64,000 nucleotides of DNA from Heterohyrax brucei (GCA_028571685.1 CM053143.1:253001-317000); one strand, 5' to 3'; positions 33,071-45,769 are shown, counted from the stretch's first letter. Notes: generated by a model not told the origin, from the letters alone. Numbers and translations are program-made.

Positions 33071-33264
33071 AGTCTCTGGATGGTGTGAACAGTTAACAGT
33101 TCAGCTAATAGCCAAAAGGCTGACATTTCAAATCCATTTAGAGGCACTGTGGAGTAAAGACTTGGTAATCTACTTTTATAAAAATCAGCCATTGGAAACC
33201 TTACTTTTATACACATGGGGTTTCTGTGAGTCAGAACTGATGTGACGGCAACTGGGTTTTTGAT
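33071..33264 (+). repeat. AfroSINE
   Basis: Plus-strand copy, decayed head (GTGAACAGTTAACAGTTCAGC), middle AAAATCAGCCATTGG, and tail GACGGCAACTGGGTTTTTG. Confidence 0.8.
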
Positions 33265-34517
33265 TTACGATCACCTGAGAATGATGCTTCTCACAGCTTT
33301 GCTGTCCCAAGTAATCTATACCACCAACACAAGCCTTGTTGCTCTGCCTGTGTCCTGGAAACATAAAATAGGAGGACCTGCTACATGAAACTGGGGGTCT
33401 CATTAGCACCTCTTTGGGCTAATCTATTCTAATTCCTTCACAGATGATCTCTATGTAGAACCTTGAGGTCCATTTACGGGAGAGGCTTTCCTTATTCTGT
33501 TAGTCCAGCGCCTGCCTTGTTTTGACATTCTAATAAATGCCTGCCAGATAAACAGATAAATGTTTAAAGGTATTGCTAAAGTTTCTACTGTCTATACTAC
33601 AAAAGCACTATTTTATAAGACAAGATGAAGTAGTCTATTAGAAGACTCCATCATTGAGAAACTGAAGTCTTGAGATGTGTTAGAAGTCTACTGAATACAA
33701 AGTAGAACACCGGAGTCTCAGTTGTGGCTAATATACAATATTTTAATATTATGCTAATTGTTTTAAAATTGGATTTTTACCCAAACCAGAATAAAATGTG
33801 GAAAATTTTTAGTTTCCTTCAGAATTTAATAAGGAAAAACACTAACCTGTGCTTCCAAAATTCCCTGTGGTCAAGAATATTGTGTGTACCAAGCATGACT
33901 TCAAAAAAGCTACCCTGTCCACTTCTTTTACCTAAGAAAATAAATTTCATTTTTGTAGCTGTTTTGTAATTATAATTTGCATAATTTGTACCTGAGGATG
34001 CCAGATATTCACTAACTCTTTGTTGATGGAGCAAGTTATTGAGAACGACCAACATCTATACTTTCATTTTTTTAATCTGTAAATACTATGTATTTACAAA
34101 AGACAAGGAACTTAAAGTATATACATAAACACAACTTCATAACCATATGTAAGAAGATTAACTATTAATCTTAATATCATAAAATATCTAGTCATCCAAT
34201 CAAAAGCTTAAGATTTCAATATGCTTTCTGTGGTCATGATTGTTGGTACCAGCAGGTTCTCTAAGGAAGGTTTCCTTTAACACTCATCTCGTCAGGACAC
34301 TGAGAATTCTTGGTCAAGAAAGGTTAACCGACCTACAAGTCCTGGCTTCAGAGAGCAAAGGAGGAAGGCTTCTGGCCCAGGAATGCCTCCTGCCTCGTGT
34401 GGTTCATGCTACACTGGGGTCTTAAGTACTATCTGTCCATGACTAACAGAGTAAACCTAACTATGCCATTTTATCCACATAACAGCTTGTGTGGTTGTGG
34501 AAAATTAATTTTCATGG
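33265..34517. other. Unrecognised intergenic sequence
   Basis: AT-rich. No coding signal, RNA gene or recognised repeat. Short open frames in both strands are not supported. Confidence 0.5.
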
Positions 34518-35018
34518 AGTCAAAATGTTGTTGCTAGTTGTCATAGAGTTAGCTCTGACTCGTGCCGGCTTTATGCATGCCAGCCAAGTGCCGTCTACGC
34601 ATACCAGAATGAAACGTGGCCCGGGCCTCTGTCCCCTTTATGACCATTGGTGTGTTTGATCCAACTGTTGCAGCTGTTGCGTCAATTCACCTCACCAAAG
34701 TTTCATCTCATTTTCTGTGACTCTCTACTTTAAACAACATTGCAGCAAAGCAATTGGTCTTTCCTCGTGACATGTCTGTCCAAAGCAAGCTGGACGAAGT
34801 TTCACCTTTCTTGCTTCTAAAGAGCAATTAGGTTGTACTTCTCCAAGACTAATTAGTTCACTTTTTTTTAGCAATCTACCAAGTATTCAGTATACATCAC
34901 CAATGCCACAATTCAAATACATCAATTCTTCCTTGATCTTGCTTTTTCATTGTCCAGCTTTCACATGCATACAAGGTGGGATTGAAAAGATCATGGCTTG
35001 GGTCAGATGCACTTTAGT
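34518..35018 (-). mobile_element. RTE/BovB-type LINE 3-prime end
   Basis: Reverse complement of the RTE tail. From left to right: a TGTTGTTGCTAGTTG tail, then segments antisense to those in the RTE at 9600-10120 (TCTTCCTTGATCTTGC, TTCATTGTCCAGCTTTCAC, AAAAGATCATGGCTTGGGTC). Decayed and 5-prime-truncated. Confidence 0.75.
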
Positions 35019-35790
35019 CATAAAAACACAGCCATTACCTAATCTTAAGTAAATTATTTTGGTCCCCTGAAACTTAGTATCTTACTTGTAACAAGTTTTC
35101 TTCTCATAGTTATTGTGAGAATTAAAAAATAAAAAGGAAAAGGAAAAATAAGAACTACAATGCATTAAACATTGACTACGCTCTGGACCAGCTGCCTAGC
35201 ACATTACATACCTAGAGTAGATTGTGTGCAATCATTTTTCTGTTTTGTTTGCCATACTTTCCTGCAAGTGGAGTATATATATCCCTGTCCTTTTGATACT
35301 GCTACATATATGAGCAATCTGACTTCTACAATGTCCAAGCAGAAACTTTCAGCACAGTTTAGACAGTGGCTCCTACCTCAGCCTGGGTTTTAAAATAGGG
35401 CATACGATGCCCAGCAGAGCACAGGGTAGCCGTGGCCAACTCAAGCTCTCACACAGTATGTTTAAGAAATAAACATTTGTTGGTGTAAACCAATGAAATT
35501 TTGAGGATTGTGTGCTGCTCTAGTGATGTCTTGAAGCTGCTGTAACAGTCCTTCAAGTGTACAGATGTTGCTTAAGGCCATGTAGCAGGCAGACAGAAAC
35601 TACTCCAGATCCACTAATTATTAATAATAATCAATATTTAATGCAATCATTCATATTAATAAAATCAATATTAGTAATGATACTACTTATTAACCTACAG
35701 GATGCATGATGCATAAGATTTTTTTAAATTATGCCTTAATTTCTGGGTAATAAGTTGTTGTTATGAAAAGTGGCACATTATTTTATATTA
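35019..35790. other. Unrecognised intergenic sequence
   Basis: AT-rich. Nothing supported. Confidence 0.5.
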
Positions 35791-36170
35791 CATTTTCTAA
35801 CTGGTTGTTGGTGGTAAAAGGAATATCATTGATTTTTCATCTCCAAGTACAGTACACAGCTTTTATTATTTTGTATAATTTGCTAGTTATTTTTTAAAAT
35901 ACAAATGTTATATCATTTACAAGTAAAAATCATCTCACCTTTTCGTCTCTATTCCTTATGGCTTGTTTAATTCCTTGGTCAGCTCTGTTAAACAGAAGTC
36001 ATGATTGTCAGCATAACTCTCGTTTCTGAATGTATCTAGATTTATTCATTTGTTAAAATGTGTTTTTAGGGTTTTGCTAGGGAGTCTTTAACAGCACAAG
36101 AAAGTTCTCATCTATTTTTAGTTTTCTAATTTTTTACTCATTTTAATTAGTCTTGATTTGGTAGCAAAGC
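35791..36170 (-). mobile_element. Ancient L1 ORF2 remnant
   Basis: Antisense to the RT region of old L1s: ATATCATTTACAAGTAAAAA, then CTTATGGCTTGTTTAATTCC, GTCAGCATAACTCTCGTTTC and GTTTTTAGGGTTTTGCTAGG correspond in order to the stretch around the RT active site. Heavily decayed. Confidence 0.5.
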
Positions 36171-37024
36171 AGAATCACTGTAACACAGCACTGTAATAAA
36201 GGGATTTGATAAAGGAAATGGTACTTACAAAACTATGGCTAGAGTTGGCTTCCATTTGCCATAATCTCCCTGGGATGATGACCTGTCCTTCAGTCCACTT
36301 CCCAAATATTGTGCAAGTTCATTTTACTGGCAAAATCTACACTGGAACTAAACAGAGAAGGAGATTCTGGAAAATGAGTTCCTGTCATCTGCACTTCAGC
36401 AGAGACCACGGTAGTAATGCAAAGTTGACACCTGCCAATCCAGCACAATAAATGTAATTAAAAGGAATTTCATTTAAACTTTACTGGTCACTTGTGGAAA
36501 CTCTGGTAGGGTAGTGGTTAAGAGCTACATCTATATTTAGAGTTATTAACCTGAGGAAGGGAGGGGATCTTGCTACCAGAAATAGAAATACAAGGTTGTT
36601 TAAATGAAGATTAGCCTTTAATGTAAAAAAGAAAACCCGATCTTCCTAAAACCGATGTAACTGAGCTTTCCTGGAGATGTCTTTTTGGGGGGTGGGTGGG
36701 AATTGTGCCAACACAGCTGATGAGTGTTCTTTATCTCTTTTTCTAAGACTATTTCAAATCAACATTTTTTATTAACAACATTTTACTTCCAAAGTTGACA
36801 TTTACAACCAAAATTGACACTTGACATTTTGTATAGAATGTGAATGCCAAAGAGAACAAATTTATTAAAGAATTACAAACAGAAAAACATACAGTTATTT
36901 CATTTTTCCCTTCGAAAACACTTAACTCAGATCTTTCATGGCCAGCAGTTTTCCTCCAGTTTATTGGAAATGTGGCTTAAAATATAATCATTTGCTACCA
37001 CTAGCTCTGTGGAGCACGTCACTA
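36171..37024. other. Unrecognised sequence with a SINE head fragment
   Basis: Mostly nothing recognisable. A 35-bp AfroSINE head-like piece (GGGTAGTGGTTAAGAGC) lies at about 36505-36540. Confidence 0.45.
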
Positions 37025-37187
37025 GCTGTGTTGCTATCAGGAGCGATCAAGTCCATTTCAACTCACAGTGCCCTTCAGGACAGAGTAGAACAGCTTCATA
37101 GATTTTCTAAGGAGCCAGTGGTGGATTTGAACTGTCAATCTTTAGGTCAGCAGCTAAGCTGTTAATCACTATGTCACTGAGGCTCCT
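37025..37187 (-). repeat. AfroSINE
   Basis: Minus-strand copy from AGTCCATTTCAACTCACAG to a decayed tRNA-like head TTAATCACTATGTCACTGAG. Confidence 0.85.
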
Positions 37188-37377
37188 CATCAGCTATAAG
37201 AAAAGAATAACGGAGATGAAATCATAACACCCAAATACATTAAATACCTAAAGAACATTTTTATTAAGCAAGCTTGATAGAGACAGGACGCTATTTCTAC
37301 AACAGGGAGAAGATCTTGGGAACATTTCAAAAATGTTGGATATCTAAAAACTGTCAAATTTTCATTGTAATTTCATA

Positions 37378-37593
37378 AGGAGCACGGGTGGCACAGTGAT
37401 TAAGTGCTGAGTTGCTAGCCGAAAGGTCAGTAATTGAAACTAACCAGCTACCCTGTGGGAGAATGATGTGGCAGTCTGTTTCTGTACAGATTATAGCCTT
37501 GGAGACACCAGTGAGGCAGTTTTACTCTGTCCTGTAGGGTCACTATGAGTCAGAATGGACTGGATTGCAATAAGTTTCTTTTGGTTTTGGTTT
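37378..37593 (+). repeat. AfroSINE, near full length
   Basis: Begins AAGGAGCACGGGTGGCACAG with A-box-like GTGATTAAGTGC. Middle GTGGCAGTCTGTTTCTG, and the tail ends in TTTTGGTTTTGGTTT. About 215 bp, one of the most complete copies here. Confidence 0.92.
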
Positions 37594-37781
37594 AATGTGA
37601 CCAGAGGTAACTCTAGTCACAGTTCTCTCCAGTTCCTTGCCTGTTTTTTGCACTGCATACTTCCCTGTGCTGATAATTTGCTTCTAACTTCAGAAACCCA
37701 CCTAAACACACCTGTTTTATGAATAAATGACTAAAAAGCAGACAACGGGCTTTTTGAAAGGGTGGAGTCACACTGCAGTGC

Positions 37782-37986
37782 AAAACTAAACTCATTGCTG
37801 TTGAGTCAAATATGACCCATAGTGACCCTATAGGACAGGGGAGAACTGTCTCATAGAGTTTTCAAGACTGTAATCTCTACAGACACATACTGCCACATTT
37901 TTCTCCCATGGAGTTGCTGGTGGGTTTGAACTGCCAACCTTTCACTTAGCAGCCAAGCCCCGGCCACTGTGCTACCAGGGCTCCTT
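37782..37986 (-). repeat. AfroSINE, near full length
   Basis: Minus-strand copy from CATTGCTGTTGAGTCAAATA through CTGTAATCTCTACAGAC to GCTACCAGGGCTCC. With 37378-37593 it forms an inverted pair 190 bp apart. Confidence 0.92.
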
Positions 37987-39427
37987 GAAGTTAGAGTAGG
38001 GTAGCCTAAATGGGGACTACTGGAACCATTGTGAGGGCTCAAGGAGAGAAAGTGGTTTGAAAGATAAGTATCTGAAATTCACTGATAATGCTCACATTTA
38101 ATAAAGTCAACCAGTGTGAGGAGGCTAACAGCTCAGAATAAGGATCTAGCCTGAACCTGTTACTGTCTGCAAAGATTACAATTTGCTTCATAATGTAGAA
38201 ATACAGAATAACAAAAACACTGGGGGCAGTGTGGAAGTTGATTCTAGATAATCAAAAGAGAACAGAAACACCGGTGCCACAGGGCTGAACCAGATTGATG
38301 GGAAACTAAAACGGGTGGACCCTTGATTACTCCTCCTCCTAAGTCTCTAGAAAGTCGCTTTTATATTTTGTAATCTGTTATTTGTATTACTACTGTTCTG
38401 GATTTTCAAATTCTGTATTACCTGAAATGGGTTCAGTAGCATATGCAAGACAGTGAAGCTAAAAGTGGCTGAATAGGGCTAGTGTATCAGCACCATAGGC
38501 CCATCAGTGGTCCAGGCTCACGCTGTATATACAGTATAACATCTTTTGGTGTAAATCTCATCCTCGTAGCTGCAAGATGTCTCTTTCCAATTTCCCTGGC
38601 ATCACAACTGTTTTCCAGGAGGATGGACAAAAGGTACTTACCAGCTAAGTCTGGACCCGGCTTCCATTGAAATCACTCACCAGAACTGTGTTAATGGCTG
38701 CCTCTACCTACAAAGGAAGGTAGAAACTGCAGTTTTTAAGTGGTCAAATTACTATCTCAAGAAAAACATTTGTTGAGAGGAAGTAAAAGGAGATTGGATA
38801 CTGGGTAGTCAACTGAGAATGGTGCCTTTTCAGGGTACACCTCAATATCTCTCATTGAGGGTATTCATAGTCTCATGTATTATTGATAATTGACCCAGTG
38901 TTTATGATTTGCCTAAAAGGCATATTGTAAGGTGATAGTTTCAATTTAAGATTAAGTGTGACCACATTTCCTGTTTTAGACAATAACCTTGAGAGAAGTG
39001 ATGTATGTCATTTTCTGGGGAACACTAAGAGCTAGTGCACAAGTTCTCACTTCAGTACAGAACTAGGAGTGATCCAGGTGTCCACTGCTTCACCAGCCTA
39101 AGACCTTAAGTGGTTTCAGTGGGCATAGCAGAGGCCATCTCTTGACTCACAGTGAACATGTAGCATGCGGCTAGGGTATGTTTTTAAGTCACAGAGATTT
39201 GGAAATAATTTTGTTACTACAACATTATCTATACTAGATTCTATCAAGAGCATCTAGACATTTCTGTCTCTTAATCATATTTTTGTATCCCATTTCTCCC
39301 TTCATATGTCTTTCCTCTCTTTCCTTTTTATTTTATCTTCTTTCACTTATTTTCCCTTATGTCTTTTCAAGTGAATAGTTTGTGAATACTGTCTAGATCC
39401 ATTATTGGTACAAAGGTCAAAAGACTT
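37987..39427. other. Unrecognised intergenic sequence
   Basis: No gene or named repeat. A pyrimidine-rich stretch lies at about 39290-39370. Confidence 0.5.
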
Positions 39428-39955
39428 GCAGTCTCCTTTCCCCTCCTCTCCACCCACTCTCCTTCCTCTAGTAAGAGGTCAACAAGATGATGTCCTATAG
39501 AAGCACAGAACCATAAAGTGCATCCAAGATGTGGTCACTCTGTGTTGCCAAGTCTAATCCATTCCTGTCCAAACAGTGGAACTCCATTATGATTTATGGG
39601 CAGCGGCAGCATCAGGGCCAAGGGCCATGCTCCCAGGGGAACCCCGAAGCCCCTGGACCATCAATTGCAGTCTTTTAGTGGAGGTTTCAGAGTGCACCCC
39701 TGTTATTCTTGTGTTGCCAGTAAAACTCAACTTCGTGAGCTCCATTGCAGCTACCACTTGTGGTGGCCGAGCACCATCTGGTTCTTACAGTCACGAGTTG
39801 ATGTAGACACCCACTCATGTGGGTCTCTGTGTCCTCTGGGTTCTCTTTCCCCTATGTCATTTTGGTCCTCAGTGATCATCCGTTCCTGCTGAGATGGGAC
39901 CATTTGCAGTACCCTCAGATGGCAGTTTTTAAGACCCCGGACACCACATGGTGAT
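39428..39955 (-). mobile_element. L1 3-prime UTR fragment
   Basis: Antisense to the 3-prime UTR of L1 FL/H: TTCCTCTAGTAAGAGG, GTGTTGCCAAGTCTAATCC, ATCAGGGCCAAGGGCC and CTCAGATGGCAGTTTTTAAG in reverse order. Truncated at both ends. Open frames within it are by chance. Confidence 0.82.
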
Positions 39956-40956
39956 TTCTTAAAAGATTCATTCTTTGTTTATAGATCATTTCATATGATA
40001 TTTATGTGCTAGATGAAAGTGGACTTCTACAGAATCATAATTCATCAGAGGTGGCCCCTGAAGGACAGTAGAAAAATTCTCCAAGTGAGCAAACTTCAAA
40101 TAGTTGTTTATTAGTAAAACAAATAGACAGAAATATGGCTGTAGAACCATATTTTTTTAAATAAATGTTTAGGATTTAGTCAGTTCCTCAAAGACTTGGA
40201 AGGAATGAGGCTAAAACATTGGTAACAAGGTCTAGAGAAGAGTAATATTGATAAATTTCTTGGAATAGTCATAAAATGTGAGAATATTTGTATATCTTCG
40301 ACATGATCATCAAAGTATCCATACTGCTGCGGAGGCTCTTGATGATCAAGTGGACAGAATGAATCACTCCGCAACTATCCGTCAGCCTCTGTCCCTCCAC
40401 ATTTGTTACCCAATAAGCATATGAACAAAATGGTCCTAGATTCAGGAATGGAGGTCATGCATGGACTCAGCAACATACACCTGTCCTCATGAAGGTTCAT
40501 CTGGTGGTAGAGCAGAGACCATTGTGGAGCCTTCTCTCAAGACCTATTCATGAGAAAACCAACTAAACATTTAGTGGTGGGTTGACTACACAGAAGCACC
40601 AGACATTTGTGCCCAAATAGGCAGCCTAGATATGGATTTGTATTCTTTTCCTGCACTGCTTCTGTCAGTATCATCATCTGTGGAGTTACTGTACGCCTCA
40701 TTCACCATTGTAATATATTAACGTTCTCAATAAAAAACTCATTTTAGAGCAAAATAAGAGAACTAAATACTGACACCTATGAAATTCATGAATATCATCG
40801 TGTACAACATCATCTCGTTTGATTAAATGCAGGAATAGACTAAAGATGACTCAGTCATACTCCTCCCCAGCTCTGCAAGGATACCGAGCAACCCTAAATG
40901 TGTGTGATATATTCTTGGAGACAGAGGCAGAATACACAATTTCATGAATCCAGGGA
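39956..40956. other. Unrecognised intergenic sequence
   Basis: No gene, RNA gene or repeat recognised immediately left of the tandem array. Confidence 0.5.
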
Positions 40957-43900
40957 TAGGAAAAGGAAACATTATTTCACGTTGACCTGCATACAGCGAA
41001 ATCCTACTGTAAGGCATCTGCTTCAGAGGAATTCCATGTAAACTGAAGAACCTTGCTTGGATCCCTTCTTAGGCATTCTTTGGACCTCATGTGGAGAGGC
41101 TTTAAATAGAATCCTAACACAGATTGGCTTATGTGTGCTCATATTTCATGGATAACGATTTATCATTTTTCAGAGACATGAACTGCCTTGAAAGTATTTT
41201 TATGTCTGTAAGGCCAACTGAAGAAACTGAAGAAAGAATTCTGTTTTGCAGTTCTGCATTCTCAGTGACATAGTCACGGGCACTTTCCAAAAAGTACAGC
41301 TTCAAAACCTAGAAACTACTAAAGGCTGCCTGTATTTGTCTAAGGGAACAGTTAGTTGCCATTCGCTGAAAGGAATGCTGTGGCACCACTCTGGTGTATG
41401 TAACTCAAAAGGATTTTAAAGGAGGAAAAAAAAAAAATAGAGAGAAATAGTATTTCAGGTTTACCTGTACACAGCAAAATCTTACGATAAGGTATTAGCT
41501 TTAGCAGGATTATAGGTACACTGAAGAACCCGCCTTGGATTCCCTTTTAGACACTGGGTGGAACTCTTGTAGAAAGGCTTTAACTAGACTTCTAACACAG
41601 ATTGGCTTATGGGTGCTTATATTTCCTAGTTAAGTATTTATCATTTTGTCAGAGTCTTTGACTGTCTTGAAAGTATTTTGTGTCTGTAAGGCCAAGGTTG
41701 GTTCAGCAGAGTTTAGATAAACTGAAAAAGCTGAAGAAACAATACTGTTTGGAGTTCAGCATTCTCAGGGACATTCTCAAATGCCCTTTCCAAACAGTTT
41801 ATCTTGAATACCTAGAAACTACTGAAGGCTGTCTGTATTTCTCTAGGTGAAAGCTACATTTCAATGAAAGGCATGCTGAAGCACCATTCTCATGTATGTA
41901 ACTTGAAAGGATTTTAAAGAAGTGAAAAAAAACCTCAGAGTGAATGAAAATGATAGGACAAACAGTATTTCAGTTTTGTCCACATACGGCGAAATCCTCT
42001 GATGAGGCGTCTGCTCTAGCGGGATTGTATATAAGCTGAAGACTCTGCTTTGGATTCCCCGTCAGGCATTGTGTGGAACTCATAGAGTAAGGCGTTAAAT
42101 GGAGTTCTCACAGAGCTTGGCTTACATGTGCTTGTATTTTGTGCATAAAAATTTGTCATTTTCTCTTTGATGGTTGCAAGGGTGGGGAGGGAGGGAAGGC
42201 AAGTGGGGGAAGGTTTAGATTAGATAGCTGATAGAAATTTGGTTGGGTGAAATCTGTGACAGCACATATTAGAAAGAAAATTAGTATTAACTGGACTTCA
42301 ACATAACATGACTACTCCTCCCATCTTAATCCAATATTACAAGGACAGAGTAGCTCAGGGGAAACCAAGGCCAACTGAACAACTAGCATTTTGCTGAGAG
42401 AGCCTTCTGCACCCCACATTGGTGTTGCCATCCGGGGTCTCAAAAGCTGCCAAGCTGCCATCTGAGGGTACAGCAAATGGTCCCCACTAAGCAGGAATGG
42501 ATGATCACCAAAGACCAAAACAGTATGGGGGAAAGAGGACCCAGAAGACAGAGAGACCCACTCGAGTGGGTGCCTACATCGACTTGGGACCGGAAGAACT
42601 GGATGGTGCCCAGCCACCACCACTGACAGCCATGATGGAGCTCACAAAGTTGAGTCTCGCTGGCAAAACAAGAATAAAAAGGGGTGCACCTGAGATCTCC
42701 ATTAAGAAACCACAATCGATGGTCCAGGAACCTCGGAGTTCCCCGGGGAGCGTGGCCCCTGGCCCTGATGCTGCCCCTATCCATAAATCATAATGTAGGT
42801 CAGCTCTCGGACAGGAATGGATTGGACTTGGTGACACAGAGTGACCATATCCTGCATGCACTTTGTGTTTCTATTCATCTATAGGATGTTGTCCTGCTGA
42901 CCTCTTACTGGAGAAACGGGAGTGGGTGGAGAGGAGGGGATAGGAATTTGTTGGGAGGATAAGACATGTATGGAGCAGAGAGGAAGAGTGTGCTGTCACC
43001 AGGCAGGGAGAGCAGTGGGAGCTGTATATAGGTGGGCATGCACATTTATATGGGAATGTACATTTTCATTCAGTCACAATAAAAAAAATAAAATAAAAAC
43101 GTCATTTTGTCAGAGTCTTGGAGTGCCTTGAAATATTCTTGTGTCTAGAAGGCCAATGGTGGTACAACAGGGCTTAGGGAAACTGAAGAAGCAATACTGT
43201 TTTGCTCTTCTAAGTGACATAGTCACACGCCCTTTCCCTTTCCTTTTCCAAAAAGCACATCTTGAATACCTAGAAACCACTAAACCAGCCTGTATTTATG
43301 TAGAAGAAAATTTTTTATCTTTCACAGAAAAGAATGCTAGGGCACCTTTCTGGTGTATATACCTCAAAGGGATTTTCAGGAAGTGAAAAATCCCTCAGAA
43401 TGAACGAAAATGATGAGACAGACAGTATTTCAGTTTTAATCGCATACAGCGATATTCTGCCTGCTGTAACGCATTTGCCTTGGTGGCACTGTACATGAAC
43501 TGAAAAACTGCCTTGGATTCCCTGTTAGGTGTTGTGTGGGAAGCATGGAGTAAGGCTTTAAACAGAATCCTTACAGATCTTGGTTTCTGTGTGCTTCTAT
43601 TTCATGGATAATAACTTATCATTTTGTCAGGGACATGGACTGCCTTGAAAGTATTCTTGTGTCTGTAATGCCAGTGGTATTGCAGCAGGGTTTAGATAAA
43701 ATGAAGGCTGAAAAAACGATACTATTTTGCTCTTCAGTGTTCTTGGGGACTTAGTCAAATGCCCTTTCCAAAAAGTACAGCTGAATACCTAGAAACTACT
43801 AAAGACTGCCAGTATTTCTGTAAGACAAAACTTAGTTACCTTTCACTGAAAGGAAAGTTGGGGCACCACTCTGGTGTACATAGACGTGTGAAAAACCCTC

Positions 43901-44758
43901 AGAGTGATTGAAAAGGACAAGAGAAACAGTATTTCACTTTTAATCCCTTCAGCAAAATCCTACCATAAGGCATTTGCTCTATCAGCATTCTATGTAAACT
44001 GAAAAAGCTGCCCGGGATTCCCTGTTAGTCATCTTGTGAAATGCATGTAGAGAGGCTTTAAATAGAATCCTAACACAGGTTGACTTCTGTGTACTTATAT
44101 TTCATGGATAAGTACTTATCATTTTGTCAGAGTCCTGGAGACCTTGAAAATATTCTTTTGTGTATAACGCCAATGGTGGTTCAGGAGAGTTTAGATAAAC
44201 AGAAGAAACAATACTGTTTGTGGTTCAGCATTCTCAGGGACATAGTCACAGGCCCTTTCCTAAAAGTACATCTTGAATTCCTAGAAACCACTAAAGGCTG
44301 CCTGTATTTGCCTAGGAGAAAACTTAGTTACCGTTCACTGAAATTAATCCTGGGGCACAATTCTGATATGTGTAACTTGAAGGGATTTTAAATAAGTAAA
44401 ACAAACCCTCAGTCTCAATGAAAATGATGAGAGAAACAGTATTTCAGTTTTACCTGTGTACAGTGAAATCCTCCCATAAGGCATCTGTTCTAGCTAGATT
44501 GTATGCAAACTGAAGTACAGGCCTTGGGTTCCCTTTTAGACCTTGTGTGGAACTCATGTAGAAAGACTTTAAGTAGAATCCTTACAGCTTGACTTATATG
44601 TGCTTGGATCAAAATTTATCATCTTGTCAGAGTCCTGGACTGTCTTGAAAGTATTCTTTTGTTCTATAAGGCCAATGGTGGTTCAGCAGGGCTTAGAAAA
44701 ACTGAAGAAACAATACTGTTTTGCTCTTCAGTGTTCTCAGGGACATAGTCACATGGCA
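40957..44758 (+). repeat. Tandem array, ~505-bp unit, nearly six units, unrecognised
   Basis: Direct repeats marked by a TATTTCAG/TATTTCAC anchor at 40973, 41451, 41966, 43426, 43930 and 44440. Spacings are 478, 515, about 519 (after subtracting the L1 at 42163-43100), 504 and 510. Each unit holds, in order, CAGTATTTCAG, a CTTGGATTCCC-like block, GGCTTTAAATAGAATCC, TATCATTTTGTCAGAG, CTTGAAAGTATTCTTGTGTC, CCAATGGTGGTTCAGCAGGG, CAATACTGTTTTGCTCTTC, GACATAGTCAC, CTAGAAACTACTAAAGGC and GGGGCACCACTCTGGTGTA. Units have diverged by substitutions and small indels. Not identified as a known family. No unit carries a convincing gene. Confidence 0.88.
42163..43100 (+). mobile_element. 5-prime-truncated L1 inside the tandem array
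   Basis: 938 bp, all 3-prime UTR, with the GTGGGGAGGGAGGGAAGG tract and an AATAAAAAAAATAAAATAAAAAC tail region. Flanked by an 8-bp TSD, GTCATTTT, at 42155-42162 and 43101-43108. The tandem unit reads through when it is removed. Confidence 0.9.
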
Positions 44759-44764
44759 ATGGCA

Positions 44765-45107
44765 ATGCTTGAAGGCATTTTTTATTTTCATGATTGTGGA
44801 CATGGTACTGGTATCTCAGCAGCAGAGACTAGTTATACTGCTGGAGCTATGGTGTCACAGGGGATAAGAACTTGGCTGCTAACTGTAAAACTGGCAGCTC
44901 AAATCCACCAAATGTTCCTTGAAAACCCTACAGGGCAGTTCTACTCTGCCCTGTAGGGTTGATATGAATTCGAACCAACTCGACAGCACCTAACAACAAT
45001 AGTTATGCTGCTAAACATCATAAGTGTACCAGACAGTGCCCAACAACAAAGAATTATTCAGTTCAACATGGCAATAACATCGAGGCTGATAAATCCTGTT
45101 CTATCTC
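44765..45107 (+). mobile_element. Ancient hAT-Charlie-like nonautonomous DNA transposon (tentative)
   Basis: GATTGTGGACATGGTACTGG and CTGCTAAACATCATAAGTG ... CAACAACAAAGAATTATTCAG and CGAGGCTGATAAATCCTG follow an old eutherian DNA-transposon repeat. Split by an AfroSINE at 44842-44999. The exact family is not certain. Confidence 0.5.
44842..44999 (+). repeat. AfroSINE with RTE-like tail
   Basis: Head GGAGCTATGGTGTCACAGG, tail AACTCGACAGCACCTAACAAC. A 13-bp TSD (TAGTTATACTGCT at 44829-44841, TAGTTATGCTGCT at 45000-45012) has one mismatch. The ACCTAACAACAA ending resembles the tail of the RTEs in this window. Confidence 0.88.
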
Positions 45108-45769
45108 TAATGACACACAAAATATGTGATCCTAGCAATACCATCTTGGCCTCTGTTGGTTAAGAGCTCTTTGTTCCCAAGGAAGAAACTAATATCAACT
45201 ATGGCCTCATAAGCAGTTATAGAAGTGAGGACTGTAGCAGTTAAGTATGATTTTTTCTCTTCTTGTTATGTATGTGTTATTTTTCCATATTTAGTTAACT
45301 TAGTATCATATATAAGGAGTGATAGTAGTAGCTAACTTAATAATGTAGTCTCATAAAACATACAGAGTCTGTGACTAACTAGAAATCAACATAATTCAGA
45401 TATCAAACAATGTCGTCTCTCTTGGAACCTTGTGTTTTTACTTTGGGAGAGAAGGTGATCGCAATGACATCATAAGAGGGAGAATTGCGTCATTTTCTGT
45501 GAAAGCATGACGTTGTTCGTTGTGTTGTTTGGAGTCTAACGTAAGGATAAAAATGAGCCTAGATGCTGAGTAACCTTGCAGGTAGCTGGAGACTTTCCTG
45601 TTGGCAGCATAATCCAATTCTTGCCACCTTCTGTTTTTTCCTGTCATGTAGTTGAAGTCCAACATGTATTTACAAATTGTGTTAATTAATTTCCCACCTC
45701 CACACCATTCACTCTATCTTCCTTTCTTAGAGCTATCTCCTGAATATCTCTGTGTACATGTTTTTCTCT
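45108..45769. other. Unrecognised intergenic sequence
   Basis: No feature supported. A minus-strand frame at 45438-45665 has no recognisable domain. Confidence 0.5.

Noticed and set aside
42312..42861. Overlapping minus-strand frames of 95-114 codons
   Set aside because: Antisense of the L1 3-prime UTR at 42163-43100; no coding support.
43141..44956. Related short open frames in several tandem-array units (shared PMVVQQGL and KKQYCF peptides)
   Set aside because: The shared peptides follow directly from DNA homology between units. Other units are interrupted by stops in the same frame, and no start context or domain is seen.
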